Positions 1 to 9,740 are shown, numbered from the stretch's first letter. The stretch is DNA of 64,000 bases from Desulfovibrio fairfieldensis (GCF_001553605.1 NZ_CP014229.1:2260501-2324500); one strand, 5' to 3'. Notes: generated from the letters alone by a model not told the origin. Program-made: numbers and translations.

Positions 1-1185
1 GGCGACATCAGCCAGTTCAAGATCGTCAACGACAACTTCGGTTTTGCCGTGGGCGACGAACTGCTCCGCGCCTACGCGGCCATTCTGCGGGACAGCGTCG
101 GCCAGGGCGAGCGTTGCGCGCGCGTTTCCGCCGACCACTTCATCCTGTTGTTGCGCTACCAAGGCTGGGAACAACTGCTGGCGCGCACCAAAGACATGGC
201 CCAGTCCCTGGACGTCTGGCGCTATGCCCAGGGCCTTCCCTACAAAATAGGCACGGCCTTCGGCGCTTATCTGGTGAACAAGACGGAAAAGCACAATATC
301 CATCTCATGCTGGATCTGGCCAACTACGCCCGCAGAAACGCCAAACTGACCATGCGCGGCCCTCTGGTGCTCTATGACGAAAAAATGCGCCAGGACGCCC
401 TGTTGCAGCAGGAATTGAGCGGGCACCTGGAAAATGCCCTGGAACAGGGCGAACTGACGGCATGGTTCCAGCCCAAGGTGGACATGCCCAGCGGCGAAAT
501 CATCGGCAGCGAGGCGCTGGTGCGCTGGAATCACCCGGCGCGCGGCCTGCTCATGCCTGGCCGCTTCATGCCCCTGTTCGAGCGCAACGGCGCGGTGGTC
601 CAGATCGACATCTATGTTTTCGAACAGGTCTGCAAGGCTCTGAGCCAGTGGAACAAGCAGGGCCTGCCTGTTCACCCGGTGTCCTGCAATTTTTCCAGCC
701 TGCATTTCGACCGGGCGGATTTTCCACGGCAACTGGCGGACATCGCCGCCCGTTATGAAGTGCCCCACGCGCTGCTGGAAGTGGAAATCACCGAAAGTTC
801 CATCATGAGCAACCCGGAATCCGCCTGCGCCCAGATCATGCAGTTGAAGGAACGCGGCTTCCTGATTGCCATCGACGACTTTGGTTCCGGCTATTCCTCA
901 CTGGGCCAGATCCAGCAGATCATGGCCGACGTGCTCAAGTTGGACCGCAGCTTTGTCCAGCGCAACATTCTCGGCGCGCGGGAACAGATCGTGCTCAGCA
1001 ACGTCATCCGCATGGCTACGGAACTGGGCATGTCGGTCATTTGCGAAGGCGTGGAAACCGGGGAGCAGGCGGATATCCTCATCCAGCTGGGCTGCCGCAA
1101 CGCCCAGGGCTTTTTTTACGCCAAACCCATGCCCAGGCGGGATTTTGAACAGCTTCTGCAAAAAGGGGCCCGGCTGCCGGTGTAA
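1..1185 (+). CDS. GGDEF/EAL-domain protein, 3' part (c-di-GMP phosphodiesterase)
   Basis: The gene enters from the left edge; the reading frame is open from base 1 and ends at 1185, leaving about 394 visible residues. The first ~120 residues are the end of a GGDEF domain whose signature is degenerate (SADHF at about residues 43-47), so cyclase activity is unlikely. Residues ~140-385 form an EAL domain with the expected motifs: EALVRWNHP, EITESS, DDFGSGYSSL, VLKLDRSFV and EGVET. This predicts hydrolysis of c-di-GMP to pGpG. It converges on the glycosyltransferase gene across a bidirectional terminator. The N-terminal sensor region lies outside the window, so the signal is unknown. Confidence 0.9.
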   Translation, partial: GDISQFKIVNDNFGFAVGDELLRAYAAILRDSVGQGERCARVSADHFILLLRYQGWEQLLARTKDMAQSLDVWRYAQGLPYKIGTAFGAYLVNKTEKHNIHLMLDLANYARRNAKLTMRGPLVLYDEKMRQDALLQQELSGHLENALEQGELTAWFQPKVDMPSGEIIGSEALVRWNHPARGLLMPGRFMPLFERNGAVVQIDIYVFEQVCKALSQWNKQGLPVHPVSCNFSSLHFDRADFPRQLADIAARYEVPHALLEVEITESSIMSNPESACAQIMQLKERGFLIAIDDFGSGYSSLGQIQQIMADVLKLDRSFVQRNILGAREQIVLSNVIRMATELGMSVICEGVETGEQADILIQLGCRNAQGFFYAKPMPRRDFEQLLQKGARLPV

Positions 1186-1225
1186 GTCCCCTCTGAGCTG
1201 GTTTGCCTCAGGATGCTGAAAATTG

Positions 1226-1263
1226 CCGCCCGGCACGGATTTTTCTGAATCCGTGCCGGGCGG
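1226..1263. terminator. Bidirectional intrinsic terminator
   Basis: A perfect 15-bp stem (1226-1240 with 1249-1263) surrounds an 8-nt loop. It lies between the convergent EAL gene (ends 1185) and glycosyltransferase gene (ends 1305). There is no long T-run on either side, so termination strength is uncertain. Confidence 0.6.
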
Positions 1264-1304
1264 TTCTCCGTTTCAAGGCGGACGCTTTCGGGCAAAGAAG
1301 ATCG

Positions 1305-2552
1305 TCAGGCGGTTCCGTTCCGCGCGGCCATGCTTTCCAGAACCACGCTTCTCAGACGTTCCACCTGGGCGGCGGCATCATAGTCCCGCCGTACGGCGCT
1401 GCGCGCCTCCTGTCCGATAAAGGCCAACCGGGGGGCGCGAGCCGCCACTCCGGCCACGGTTTCGGCCATGGCCCGCGCATCCCAGAAATCGCAGAGAAAA
1501 CCGTTGACCCCGTGGCGAAGCACTTCGCGCACGGGCGCGGTGTCCGATCCCACCACCAGGCCGCCGCAGGCCATGGCCTCCAGAATGCCGGTGGACAGCG
1601 CATACGGGGCCGTCAGATAGACATGCACCGTGGAGGCCCGCAACATCCGGCGGTACTCATTCAGCGGGCACGGCCCCAGCAGATGCACACGGGCGCGGGC
1701 CTCGGGCGGAAGCGGCAGATCCTCGCGGCACCGGCACAGGGCTTCCGCCTCGCGCCGCCGGGCTTCCTCGCCGGAACGGCCGCCGTGGCTCTCCGGCGCG
1801 GGCCAGGCCACCAGCACATGGCAGGCGGGACGCAATTCCAGCAGGCGCGGCAGACAACGCACAAACTGCGCGAAACCACGTGCCGTGTCGTGCAGCGGGC
1901 CGGAAAAACTTATCAGTTCGTCCGCGTCGGCAAGGTCAAGGCCGCCGCCCGCAAAGCCCGCCACGGGCGCGGGCGAAAAAAAGGCCGTGTCCACGCCGCT
2001 GTGCAGTACCCGGAGGCGTTGCGCCAGAAACTCGGGATACTGGCCACGTTGCCATTCCGAGGAGATCACCGCCAGATCCGCGTCGCCCAGGGCATTGTAT
2101 TCCCAGAGGTTGCGCACCCTGGCCGGGGCGAAATCCGCCGGGGGGCGGGGCCGTCCCCGGTTGAAGAAGCAATGGCTCTCCCCCTGGTTGTAAAACCAGT
2201 CCGCCTGCACCAGATAGAAGGCCTCGGGGAAAATATCCCGCACGTAAAGGCTGCCGCCCGCGGAAGAGGAAGCGCAGACCAGATCGGGCGCAAAGCCGTC
2301 TTTGCGCAGACCCAGCATGGCATTGCCCGCCCTGGCCCCGCGCCGGAAACGGAGCACGGCCTCGCGCTCGGCTGGATCGTCGCTGGCGTGGCTGAGCGGC
2401 GGGGCCAGGCGCAAACGGCGCACGCCTGGCAGCCCCCCCTTCTGGCCGGTTTCGGACAGAAAGAGCACCGTGTTTTCCTGCCCGGCGCCGAAGCTGTGGG
2501 CCAGCAGCCGGAACGGGCCGGGAAAGGAGCCGTGTAAAAATAGAATACGCAT
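1305..2552 (-). CDS. Glycosyltransferase, GT4/group 1-like
   Basis: This 415-aa protein begins MRILFLHG and contains, near residues 300-350, the group 1 C-terminal signature region (STGILEAMACGGLVVGSD followed by PVREVLRHGVNGFL). This is typical of GT-B, retaining, NDP-sugar-dependent transferases of the GT4 type. It is the last gene of a leftward run, 9 bp downstream of the HD-GYP sensor, itself downstream of the type I secretion genes. That context suggests a role in surface polysaccharide or in glycosylation of a secreted adhesin, but donor and acceptor cannot be inferred. No signal peptide is visible, so it should be cytoplasmic. Confidence 0.75.
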   Translation of the reverse strand: MRILFLHGSFPGPFRLLAHSFGAGQENTVLFLSETGQKGGLPGVRRLRLAPPLSHASDDPAEREAVLRFRRGARAGNAMLGLRKDGFAPDLVCASSSAGGSLYVRDIFPEAFYLVQADWFYNQGESHCFFNRGRPRPPADFAPARVRNLWEYNALGDADLAVISSEWQRGQYPEFLAQRLRVLHSGVDTAFFSPAPVAGFAGGGLDLADADELISFSGPLHDTARGFAQFVRCLPRLLELRPACHVLVAWPAPESHGGRSGEEARRREAEALCRCREDLPLPPEARARVHLLGPCPLNEYRRMLRASTVHVYLTAPYALSTGILEAMACGGLVVGSDTAPVREVLRHGVNGFLCDFWDARAMAETVAGVAARAPRLAFIGQEARSAVRRDYDAAAQVERLRSVVLESMAARNGTA

Positions 2553-2561
2553 ATGGCCGCC

Positions 2562-4787
2562 TTATGTCGGAATGCCGCCCGCCCCATGCTGAGCGCTCTC
2601 TTCTCTCCCGCTGCTCCGGGCCTCGTCCTCTTCGCCGCCCTTTTCATCGCGCAGCTTCTGAAAAAATTCCCGGCCCTGGCCGGTCTGCAAAAAGCCCTGC
2701 AGGGCACGCACCACCTGCGGATCATATTTGCGGGGCGTCTCGTTGAGAATCGCCATGGCCCGCTCCATGCCGTGGGCCATGCGGTAAGAACGCGGCCGCA
2801 CGAGGGCGCAGAAGGTATTGGCCACGGCCAGGATGCGGGCGTTGAGGCAGATCTGGTCGCCCTTGAGCCCCTCCGGATAGCCCGAGCCGTCCAGGCGTTC
2901 ATACATCTGGCTGATGGCCTCCAGCACGGGCAGGCCGAAATCAATGCCGGTAAGGGCGCGCCGGGCGTATTCCACATGCCGCTGCAACCGGGCCCGTTCC
3001 TCGGCGGAAAGCGCGCCGGTCTTGGTCAGCAGTTCCCTGGGCAGCTGGATCATGCCGATCTGGGACAAGCTGGCCGCCGTGCGCAGGGTCGCCAGGGTTT
3101 CGGCGTCGTTGAGGCCCAGGCAGTAGGCCAGGGTCACGGAAAGCTGGGCCGTGAAGGTTGACTGGCCGCAGAGATAGGGGTCCACGGCTTCGATAGCCCG
3201 CACAAAGACCGCCACGGTCTGGGTGATCATATGCTGGGCGCGTTGCTGGGCCAGCACCAGTTCGGTGATGTCGCTGTACACCGAAACCACGCCCGACATC
3301 CGGCCCTTGTCGTCCCGGAAGGGAGAGCAGGCCGTCAGGAAGTGGCGCGTCCGCCCTTCCACGGGCAGAGCTTCTGTGAAGCTGGCCATGCCTTCCGTCT
3401 GGTTCACGGCCAGGGTATGCGTCACCAGGCTGCGGGCCAGATCCGACGGCAACCGGCTGTGAGGCAGGCCGCGCAGTTGCTCCACGCTCAAGCCCGTCAT
3501 CCGGGCGTAACTCTGGTTGACATAGTAGATCACGCCGCTCAGGTCGTTGAGCACAATGCCCGCCGACAGCGCGGAATTCACCCCGTCCATGATCTGTTTC
3601 TGCTGGTTGACCACCAGATAGAGGCGGCGCATCTGGTCCGCCACGGCGCGTTCCTGGCGGCCTACCAGCCACCACCACAGGGCCACCAGGACGATTCCGG
3701 CCAGGGCCGTCACCAGTCCGGCGGCGATCAGCACGTTTTTGCGGAAGGCAGCGTACTGGGCCTCGGCCTGAGCCGCGTCCACGCCCTGCATGACCAGCCA
3801 GGGCATGCCCGGCACGGGCAGCGCCAGGGTGTAAGCCCGCACTTCCCCGCCCCTGGCCGTGGGCGCGTCACGCAGGCTCAGCGGCAGGCGGCCGCCGTCC
3901 AGCCGCCAGCCGGGCAGATTCAGCGTGCCGGAGCGCGCGGCGGGATTGATGAGCTGCACGTCCTGCCGGTGGGTCTGAAGGATGCCGGAGCTGAATATGC
4001 CGTCGTCGCCGGTGCGGGTAATGGCCCTGGCCACGGGCAGCACATTGTAGGTGGCCACCAGGATGGAAACCACCCGTTCCCCGGAGGCGTCCACATAGAG
4101 GGGCGCGAAGACCGGAAAGGCCATGTCCATGACCAGCTCGCCCTCCTGGCGGCGCACGGGCAGCATGACGGGTCGCCGGGTCTGCAGCACGGTTGCCAGA
4201 AAGGAGCGCTGGTCCTCGCTGAACCGCGGCGCATCGGATGGAGCCAGATATGCTTCAAGATTCGCGTTCAGCAGATACGCGCCCCAAAGGCTGTTCTTCT
4301 CGATAAATTCCTTTAACTGCCTGAGCATCATGGGCAGACGCGGGGCCAGGCTGTCCAGGGGATCGGGATCGCCCGCGTAGCCGCCCGCTTCTGCCTGGTC
4401 CACAGAAATATCCGAGGGCGTTTCAGGCAGAATTTCCGGCGGCGGGGGCACGTCATGCTCCGGCCGCTGGGCCAGTTCCAGCAGTTTTTCCGCCGGGATC
4501 TTGGAGGCGTCCGCCTCGGCCGCGAACAGGCGCAACAGGTCCAGGCCGGCAAAGGCTTCCACCTGGCCCTTGAGCGTGCCGGACCAGACCGTGAGCAAAG
4601 CCACCTTGTTGCCCGCCTGGGTGCTCATGTCCTGTTCCATGTCCCGCAGCAGCCGTTTTTGGGAAGTCTGCAGAATCCAGTGCGAGGCCACGGCCGCGGC
4701 AACCGCTACCAGCGCCAGCAGCGCCAGCATGATCAGCGCGGTGCGCCGTTTGCGGCGCGAGCTTTGAGTTGAGGAATCCTGTGCCAT
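2562..4787 (-). CDS. Membrane sensor with periplasmic, PAS and degenerate HD-GYP domains
   Basis: This 741-aa protein has a first membrane segment at ~16-38, a ~300-residue periplasmic region (Cache-like by architecture only), a second membrane segment at ~350-372, a PAS domain at ~395-510 and an HD-GYP fold at ~535-700. GSGYP is kept, but most metal ligands are lost: the first His is absent, HD is replaced by SQ (SQIGMI), HHE is replaced by MYE (MYERLDGSGYP), and the late Asp is Asn (ILAVANTF). It is therefore probably a binding or scaffold protein rather than an active phosphodiesterase. It lies 22 bp after the HlyD-like gene and 9 bp before the glycosyltransferase, so it is probably co-transcribed with the secretion genes and may tune secretion or adhesion to a periplasmic signal. 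Confidence 0.85.
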   Translation of the reverse strand: MAQDSSTQSSRRKRRTALIMLALLALVAVAAAVASHWILQTSQKRLLRDMEQDMSTQAGNKVALLTVWSGTLKGQVEAFAGLDLLRLFAAEADASKIPAEKLLELAQRPEHDVPPPPEILPETPSDISVDQAEAGGYAGDPDPLDSLAPRLPMMLRQLKEFIEKNSLWGAYLLNANLEAYLAPSDAPRFSEDQRSFLATVLQTRRPVMLPVRRQEGELVMDMAFPVFAPLYVDASGERVVSILVATYNVLPVARAITRTGDDGIFSSGILQTHRQDVQLINPAARSGTLNLPGWRLDGGRLPLSLRDAPTARGGEVRAYTLALPVPGMPWLVMQGVDAAQAEAQYAAFRKNVLIAAGLVTALAGIVLVALWWWLVGRQERAVADQMRRLYLVVNQQKQIMDGVNSALSAGIVLNDLSGVIYYVNQSYARMTGLSVEQLRGLPHSRLPSDLARSLVTHTLAVNQTEGMASFTEALPVEGRTRHFLTACSPFRDDKGRMSGVVSVYSDITELVLAQQRAQHMITQTVAVFVRAIEAVDPYLCGQSTFTAQLSVTLAYCLGLNDAETLATLRTAASLSQIGMIQLPRELLTKTGALSAEERARLQRHVEYARRALTGIDFGLPVLEAISQMYERLDGSGYPEGLKGDQICLNARILAVANTFCALVRPRSYRMAHGMERAMAILNETPRKYDPQVVRALQGFLQTGQGREFFQKLRDEKGGEEDEARSSGREESAQHGAGGIPT

Positions 4788-4809
4788 GATGTTTTCCTTA
4801 CGTAACGAC

Positions 4810-6894
4810 TCAACGCTCTCGCAGGGCGTTCTGCTTGGCTTTCAGAATGGGCTTGAGCAAATAGTCGAGCACCGTCTTCTTTCCGATCAGAATGTCCGCG
4901 GTCACGATCATGCCGGGAATAATGGGCAGCACTTCATTGTGGTAGGTGATGGCCGTCTTTTGCGTGCGCACCTTGACCAGGTAATGATAGTTGCCCTTCT
5001 TGTCCTCGATGGTGTCGGCGCTGATAGACTCCAGCTTGCCCTCCAGGCCGCCGTAAATGGAAAAATCATAGGCCGAAACCTTGACCATCACCTCCTGGCC
5101 GGGCCGCAGAAAGGCCACGTCCTTGGGACTGACCTTGGCTTCCACCAGCAGGGTGTCGTCCAGAGGCACAATGTCCATGATGGGTTCGCCGGGCTTGACC
5201 ACGCCGCCCACGGTATTGATGTAAATCTGCTTCACCGTGCCGCGCACCGGGGTACGCAGTTCCGTGCGGGTCACGCGGTCGCTGCCCGCGGCCAGCGTTT
5301 CGCGCAGGGAGTTCAGCTCCAGGCGGCGCTTGTTGATTTCCTCGGTGATGGCCGCGTTCTGCTCCGCCCTGCGCGAGGCGATGCGCTGCTTCGATTCCTC
5401 GGCAGCGGCCTGGGCCTTGGGAATGCTGGCCGCCAGCATGTCGATCTGCCCCTGGAGTTCCACGACTTTCTGTTGCAGGCCCAGATATTCCATGCGCGAA
5501 AAGTTGTTGCGCTGCACCAGGGCATAGGCCGTGTCGCGCTGCTCGATGGACAGGGCCAGACTGCGGTCCAGCTGGGTCTTGCGGGCGATTTGCTCTTCCA
5601 CATCGTGCTGCCGCTGCTCATACTGGGACTTGAGCACCTCGATTTCGGCATTGAGCTGGTTCTGGCGCGACTGCCAGGCGTTTTCCTGGTCGCGGATGAT
5701 CTGCCGGGCGCGGGCCAACGTGTTCTCGTCCACCTTGTGGCCGATGAGTTTGGCGGCCCAGTCCTGAAGATTTTCGGGAAAGGCGGGTCGCTGATTCTTG
5801 AGTTCCGCTTCCAGGCGGGCAATAGCCAGGCTGTTTTCCATGGCCTTGTTCACGGCGTCGCGGTAGGAGGATTCGGCCAGTTCGTTGTCCAGCTGGGCCA
5901 GCACGTCGCCCTTGTCCACGATCTGCCCTTCGCGCACCAGCACGGCGCGCAGAATGCCGCCTTCCAGGTTCTGGATGGTCTGGGTGCGTTGCGAGCCCAC
6001 CACCTGGCCCTCGGCATGGGTCACCTCGTCGATCTTGGCAAAGGCCGCCCAGACCAGCAGGCAGGCGAACATCACGGCCACGGTGACCGAAAGGGCACGC
6101 ACGCCGAAACGCGGCCGCCGGGCCAGAGCGGCGTCCACTTCGCCGGCAAACTGGATGTCGTCGGGGGTAAGCCCGTGCAGGGGCGCGTCCATGGCCGCGA
6201 ACAAACCGGCATTGGGGTCCGCATTCGGACCGGAACCGGCCCCGGGCGTTCCGGGCCCGGCGGGCGCATCAGTTCCGCCCTCCCCGCCGGTCTCGCCGTT
6301 TTTGCCCTTGTGAAGCATGGCCTCGCGGATGGACTGGATCAGACTATGGTCCGGCCTTTGCTCATGCTCGTTACCCACAAACAGGGCGCGCAGAAAGGAC
6401 AGCGCGCCGCCGCCCTTTGCCGTTGTATCCTTGGCCCCGGCCAGAGCCAGGGCCGCAAGCTCATCCTCGGGCGGCAGCATGGGTTCAGGCATGAGCGGAA
6501 GGCCGGTTCCGGCCTCAGGGCCCTGCGGGGCCGGGGGGGATGAAGCACTCTTCTCCGCCGCGCCGGGCATCAGCGGCATAACATCCGTCAATTTTTGCGG
6601 AATTCCGCCTTCAGGAACTTCCAGCGGTGGTTCCGGCACGGAACCGCCCGGCTGCGGAGCCCATGCCGTCGGGGCGGGCTCCGCAGCCGGGGATTTTTCC
6701 CCTTTCCAGGCGGCAAGATCCGTGGCGCGCGCGGCGCGTTCGTCCAGCATGGCGGCAAAGGGCGTAGCGGCGTCAGCCGCGTGGGCCGCGCCGGGCATGG
6801 CGGGCATTTCCCCGCCGGAGCCCGCTTCCGCCCGAGGACGGCGTTCTTCCTCCACGGCCGCCGGAGCATTCTTTTTACCGGAACTCAGCTGCAT
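4810..6894 (-). CDS. Type I secretion periplasmic adaptor (HlyD/LapC family)
   Basis: This is the membrane fusion protein linking the inner-membrane ABC exporter to the TolC-like channel. The chosen ATG at 6894 follows the ABC gene's stop by one base and has GGAG upstream; an in-frame ATG at 6933 would overlap the ABC gene and lacks such support. The product is 694 aa. The first ~260 residues are a low-complexity Ala/Pro/Gly-rich cytoplasmic extension, much longer than in typical HlyD proteins. A single membrane segment lies at ~270-290, followed by a biotinyl-lipoyl-like half (QTIQNLEGGIL, REGQIVDKGDVL), a long coiled coil at ~330-520, and the conserved HlyD end (IIPGMIVTADILIGKKTVLDYL is split over the second lipoyl and barrel parts). 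Confidence 0.88.
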   Translation of the reverse strand: MQLSSGKKNAPAAVEEERRPRAEAGSGGEMPAMPGAAHAADAATPFAAMLDERAARATDLAAWKGEKSPAAEPAPTAWAPQPGGSVPEPPLEVPEGGIPQKLTDVMPLMPGAAEKSASSPPAPQGPEAGTGLPLMPEPMLPPEDELAALALAGAKDTTAKGGGALSFLRALFVGNEHEQRPDHSLIQSIREAMLHKGKNGETGGEGGTDAPAGPGTPGAGSGPNADPNAGLFAAMDAPLHGLTPDDIQFAGEVDAALARRPRFGVRALSVTVAVMFACLLVWAAFAKIDEVTHAEGQVVGSQRTQTIQNLEGGILRAVLVREGQIVDKGDVLAQLDNELAESSYRDAVNKAMENSLAIARLEAELKNQRPAFPENLQDWAAKLIGHKVDENTLARARQIIRDQENAWQSRQNQLNAEIEVLKSQYEQRQHDVEEQIARKTQLDRSLALSIEQRDTAYALVQRNNFSRMEYLGLQQKVVELQGQIDMLAASIPKAQAAAEESKQRIASRRAEQNAAITEEINKRRLELNSLRETLAAGSDRVTRTELRTPVRGTVKQIYINTVGGVVKPGEPIMDIVPLDDTLLVEAKVSPKDVAFLRPGQEVMVKVSAYDFSIYGGLEGKLESISADTIEDKKGNYHYLVKVRTQKTAITYHNEVLPIIPGMIVTADILIGKKTVLDYLLKPILKAKQNALRER

Positions 6895-6895
6895 C

Positions 6896-9499
6896 TCAGT
6901 TCTCCACCGGTCGCGTACGCGCGGGCCGTTCACCGTTGCCGGCGGCGTTCATGCTTTGCCGGGAGCGCTCGCGCAGGCGCTGGAGCACCATGTCGCGCGG
7001 ACCGTCCATCTTGATCTGGCCGTTTTCCATAACGATAAGGCGTTCCACAATGCGCAGCATGGACAAGCGATGGGTGACCAGCACCACGGTGCGCCCGTCC
7101 ATGACGGTTTGCAGGCGCTTCTGGAGCATCAGTTCGGAATCCGTGTCCATATTGCTGGTGGGCTCGTCCAGAATCAGCACTTCCGGATCGCGCACCAGGG
7201 CACGGGCCAGGGCCACGGACTGCCGCTGCCCGCCGGAAAGCGCCTTGCCCTGCTCGCCCACCTGGGCCGCGAAGCCGGCGGGATTGTTGCGTAAAAAGTC
7301 CGTCACCCCGGCCAGGGCCGCGGCGCGCAGAATCAGGTGGTCGTTGATGGAAGGATCGCCCAAGGCGATATTGTCCCGCACGCTGCCGTAAAAAAGCACC
7401 ACGTCCTGCGGCAGCACGCCCACCCTGCCCCGCAGGTCCGAGCTGGGAATCTGGCGGATGTCCACATCCCCGAATTTCACGGCCCCTTCCTTGGGCTGGT
7501 ACAGGCCGATCAGCAGCTTGGACAGCGTGCTCTTGCCCGAGCCCATGGGCCCGATGATGCCCACCCGTTCGCCCGGCTCGATGTGCAGGGACACGCGGTC
7601 CAGAGCCAGCCGCTCGGAACGGGGATAGGCGAAGGAGACGTTCTCCATGGTGAAGGAAGGCCGCAGCATGCCGAAATCCATGCAGGTCCGCTCGGCCTGG
7701 TTTTCCGACGGCAGCTCCATGAGCATGTCCAGAGCCTTGAGGGTCACGTGCGAATTCTGCATGCGGGTGAGCAGCGAAGCCATCTGGAGCAACGGGGCCA
7801 TGGTCCGGCCCACCAGAATGTTGCAGCCGATGAGCGCGCCCATGGTCATCAGGCCGTCGGTGATCCGGTACACGCCCCAGACGATCATGGCCACGGTCAC
7901 GATCTGGGTGATGAGCATGGAGGCCGTGATGGCCAGGTTATTGTATTTGCGGGCCTCGCTGGTGGATTTGGCCGAAAGGCCCACCACCGACTCCCAGAGC
8001 CGCTGCATGCGGCTTTCCGCCATGCAGGACTTGAGGGTTTCCAGGCCGCCCACAATTTCCACCAGCAGGGCGTTTTTCTGCATGTTCTGCTTGTAGCTGG
8101 CTTCGGCGCACCGGCGGGAGCGGTGTTGCAGAAGCAGGCCCACGCCTATCAGGATAGGAATGGCCGCGATGGGCAGGAAGACCAGCGGGCCGCCGATAAA
8201 GCCGATCAGCAGCAGAAAGATCACCAGAAACGGCAGGTCAATGCAGGCCAGCAAGCTGGACGAGCTGAAAAATTCGCGCAACTGCTCGAATTCACGCAAG
8301 TTGTTGACCATGGCCCCGGTGGATTCCGGTTTGGCGTCCAGGCGCATGGAAAGCACTTTGTCCACCAGGCTGCTGGAGAGCACAATGTCCGCGTTGCGCC
8401 CGGCCACGTCCACAAAATGGGTGCGCAGGGAGGAGAGCAGGAAGTTGAACAGGTAGATGATCAGAATGCCCACGGCCAGCACCCAGAGCGTCTCCGTGGC
8501 GTTGTTGGGCACCACGCGGTCGTAGACGTTCATGACAAAGAGCGGGCTGGCCACGGCGATGAGGTTGATGACCACGCTTGCCAGGGCCACATGGCGGTAA
8601 ATGGGCGCGTAGTAGCGCAACACGTCCCAGAACCAGCGCTTGCCCTTGGACAGGGTCAGCTTTTCCGCGCGCTCGTCGGGCGCGGCCTGCACGGCGGCAA
8701 AGAGGGCATACCCGGAATATTCCTCCTTGAGGGCGGCCAGGGGCACGCTTTGCGCGCTGTCGCTGATTTCGGGAAAGATCACTTCCGCCGTGTCCCCCCG
8801 CAAAGCCGTGAGCACGCAGGAGCGGTCTTTGGTAAGCAGAAGAATGCAGGGCAGCACCAGGGTGGGGATATCTTCCAGCACGGGGCGGAAGGCAATGCGG
8901 CCCGAAAGCCCCGCCTTGCGCGCCGCTCGCAGGCAGGCCTGCGGCGTCACCCTGCTGCCGGTGAGCCCGGCCATCAGAAATTGCGGCGAAACCGCCTTGC
9001 CCCGCAGGCGCAAAAGCACGGACAGGCTGCGCAGCAGGCCGGGCATGAAATCCACATCCGAGGGGCGCAACGGCCCCATGGCCTTGCCCTTGGCCGGGGC
9101 CTGCGCCGCGTCGCGGGCGTCGGGAGCATCAGGGGCAGCGGCATCAGGGGCGGACGGCGCGCCGGTCTCGCCGGAGTGGGAAGCGGCAGCCTTGTCGCTT
9201 GCGGCCGGAGGGACTTTGGCTTCCTCCCCGGAAGCTGGGGCGGCCATGCCCGCCACGGCGGAACGCGCCCTCAGGGCTGAGGCGACGGACCCCGTGAGCG
9301 TGGCGGCATGCGGCGCGGCGGGCTGCCCGTCCTCACGCGGCGCGCCATGCGCATCATGCGTATCGGGAGAAGCGGCCTGACCGGAGACGGACCGCGCCGC
9401 CGGATCGGATCGGGTCGCTCCAGAGGGGGCCTGTTCTTCAAGATTGCCGGGAACGGCGGAAGATATCCGCCCGATGTGTGTCGTACTGGGCTTATCCAT
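6896..9499 (-). CDS. Type I secretion ABC exporter (LapB/HlyB-like)
   Basis: This inner-membrane ABC transporter is predicted to export a large, possibly RTX-type, substrate. The ATG at 9499 (MDKPSTTH) gives 867 aa and has GGAAA upstream; an upstream in-frame start at 9739 would run through a region with terminator-like hairpins. Residues 1-~140 are low-complexity. Residues ~145-265 resemble a peptidase C39-like domain, but I see no catalytic Cys, as in HlyB-type 'CLD' exporters that do not cleave a leader. Membrane helices occupy ~285-560. The nucleotide-binding domain follows with Walker A (GPMGSGKST), LSGGQRQ, Walker B plus ILDEPTSNMD, and the H-loop VLVTHRLS. No substrate gene lies nearby. 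Confidence 0.9.
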   Translation of the reverse strand: MDKPSTTHIGRISSAVPGNLEEQAPSGATRSDPAARSVSGQAASPDTHDAHGAPREDGQPAAPHAATLTGSVASALRARSAVAGMAAPASGEEAKVPPAASDKAAASHSGETGAPSAPDAAAPDAPDARDAAQAPAKGKAMGPLRPSDVDFMPGLLRSLSVLLRLRGKAVSPQFLMAGLTGSRVTPQACLRAARKAGLSGRIAFRPVLEDIPTLVLPCILLLTKDRSCVLTALRGDTAEVIFPEISDSAQSVPLAALKEEYSGYALFAAVQAAPDERAEKLTLSKGKRWFWDVLRYYAPIYRHVALASVVINLIAVASPLFVMNVYDRVVPNNATETLWVLAVGILIIYLFNFLLSSLRTHFVDVAGRNADIVLSSSLVDKVLSMRLDAKPESTGAMVNNLREFEQLREFFSSSSLLACIDLPFLVIFLLLIGFIGGPLVFLPIAAIPILIGVGLLLQHRSRRCAEASYKQNMQKNALLVEIVGGLETLKSCMAESRMQRLWESVVGLSAKSTSEARKYNNLAITASMLITQIVTVAMIVWGVYRITDGLMTMGALIGCNILVGRTMAPLLQMASLLTRMQNSHVTLKALDMLMELPSENQAERTCMDFGMLRPSFTMENVSFAYPRSERLALDRVSLHIEPGERVGIIGPMGSGKSTLSKLLIGLYQPKEGAVKFGDVDIRQIPSSDLRGRVGVLPQDVVLFYGSVRDNIALGDPSINDHLILRAAALAGVTDFLRNNPAGFAAQVGEQGKALSGGQRQSVALARALVRDPEVLILDEPTSNMDTDSELMLQKRLQTVMDGRTVVLVTHRLSMLRIVERLIVMENGQIKMDGPRDMVLQRLRERSRQSMNAAGNGERPARTRPVEN

Positions 9500-9520
9500 G
9501 ATTTTTCCGTTGCTGTGGGG

Positions 9521-9540
9521 CAAAAGCCCGCGGGCTTTTG
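9521..9540 (-). promoter_or_regulatory. 20-bp perfect palindrome ahead of the ABC exporter start
   Basis: A GC-centred palindrome (AAAAGCCC paired with GGGCTTTT) lies 21 bases upstream of the exporter ATG. In the leftward transcript it would form a short hairpin ending in four U residues, which could act as a leader terminator or occlude the ribosome site. Confidence 0.4.
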
Positions 9541-9740
9541 CGGAGCGGTGTTGTTGCCGCCCCATTGCCCCTGCCCGGAAGCGAACTCCGTCCGCGCGGG
9601 GCAATGCTGATTCCGTCAATAAACTCCGACGGCCTGAACGCCGGAGGCAAATCAACCGCTTGGAACCTATCCCAAGGGGGAAGGCAGCACAAGCTCCCTC
9701 CCTGGCGTACGCCGCCATATGCGTACGCGGGAAGGCCAAA

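Noticed and set aside
1203..2537. Long open frame antisense to the glycosyltransferase
   Set aside because: It is the opposite-strand shadow of a GC-rich gene; its composition is Gly/Arg/Gln/His-rich with no domain, unlike the motif-bearing glycosyltransferase.
9500..9739. Longer N-terminus for the ABC exporter starting at 9739
   Set aside because: The extension would be translated through a 20-bp palindrome and has no family resemblance; the ATG at 9499 has a ribosome site and ends the gap naturally.
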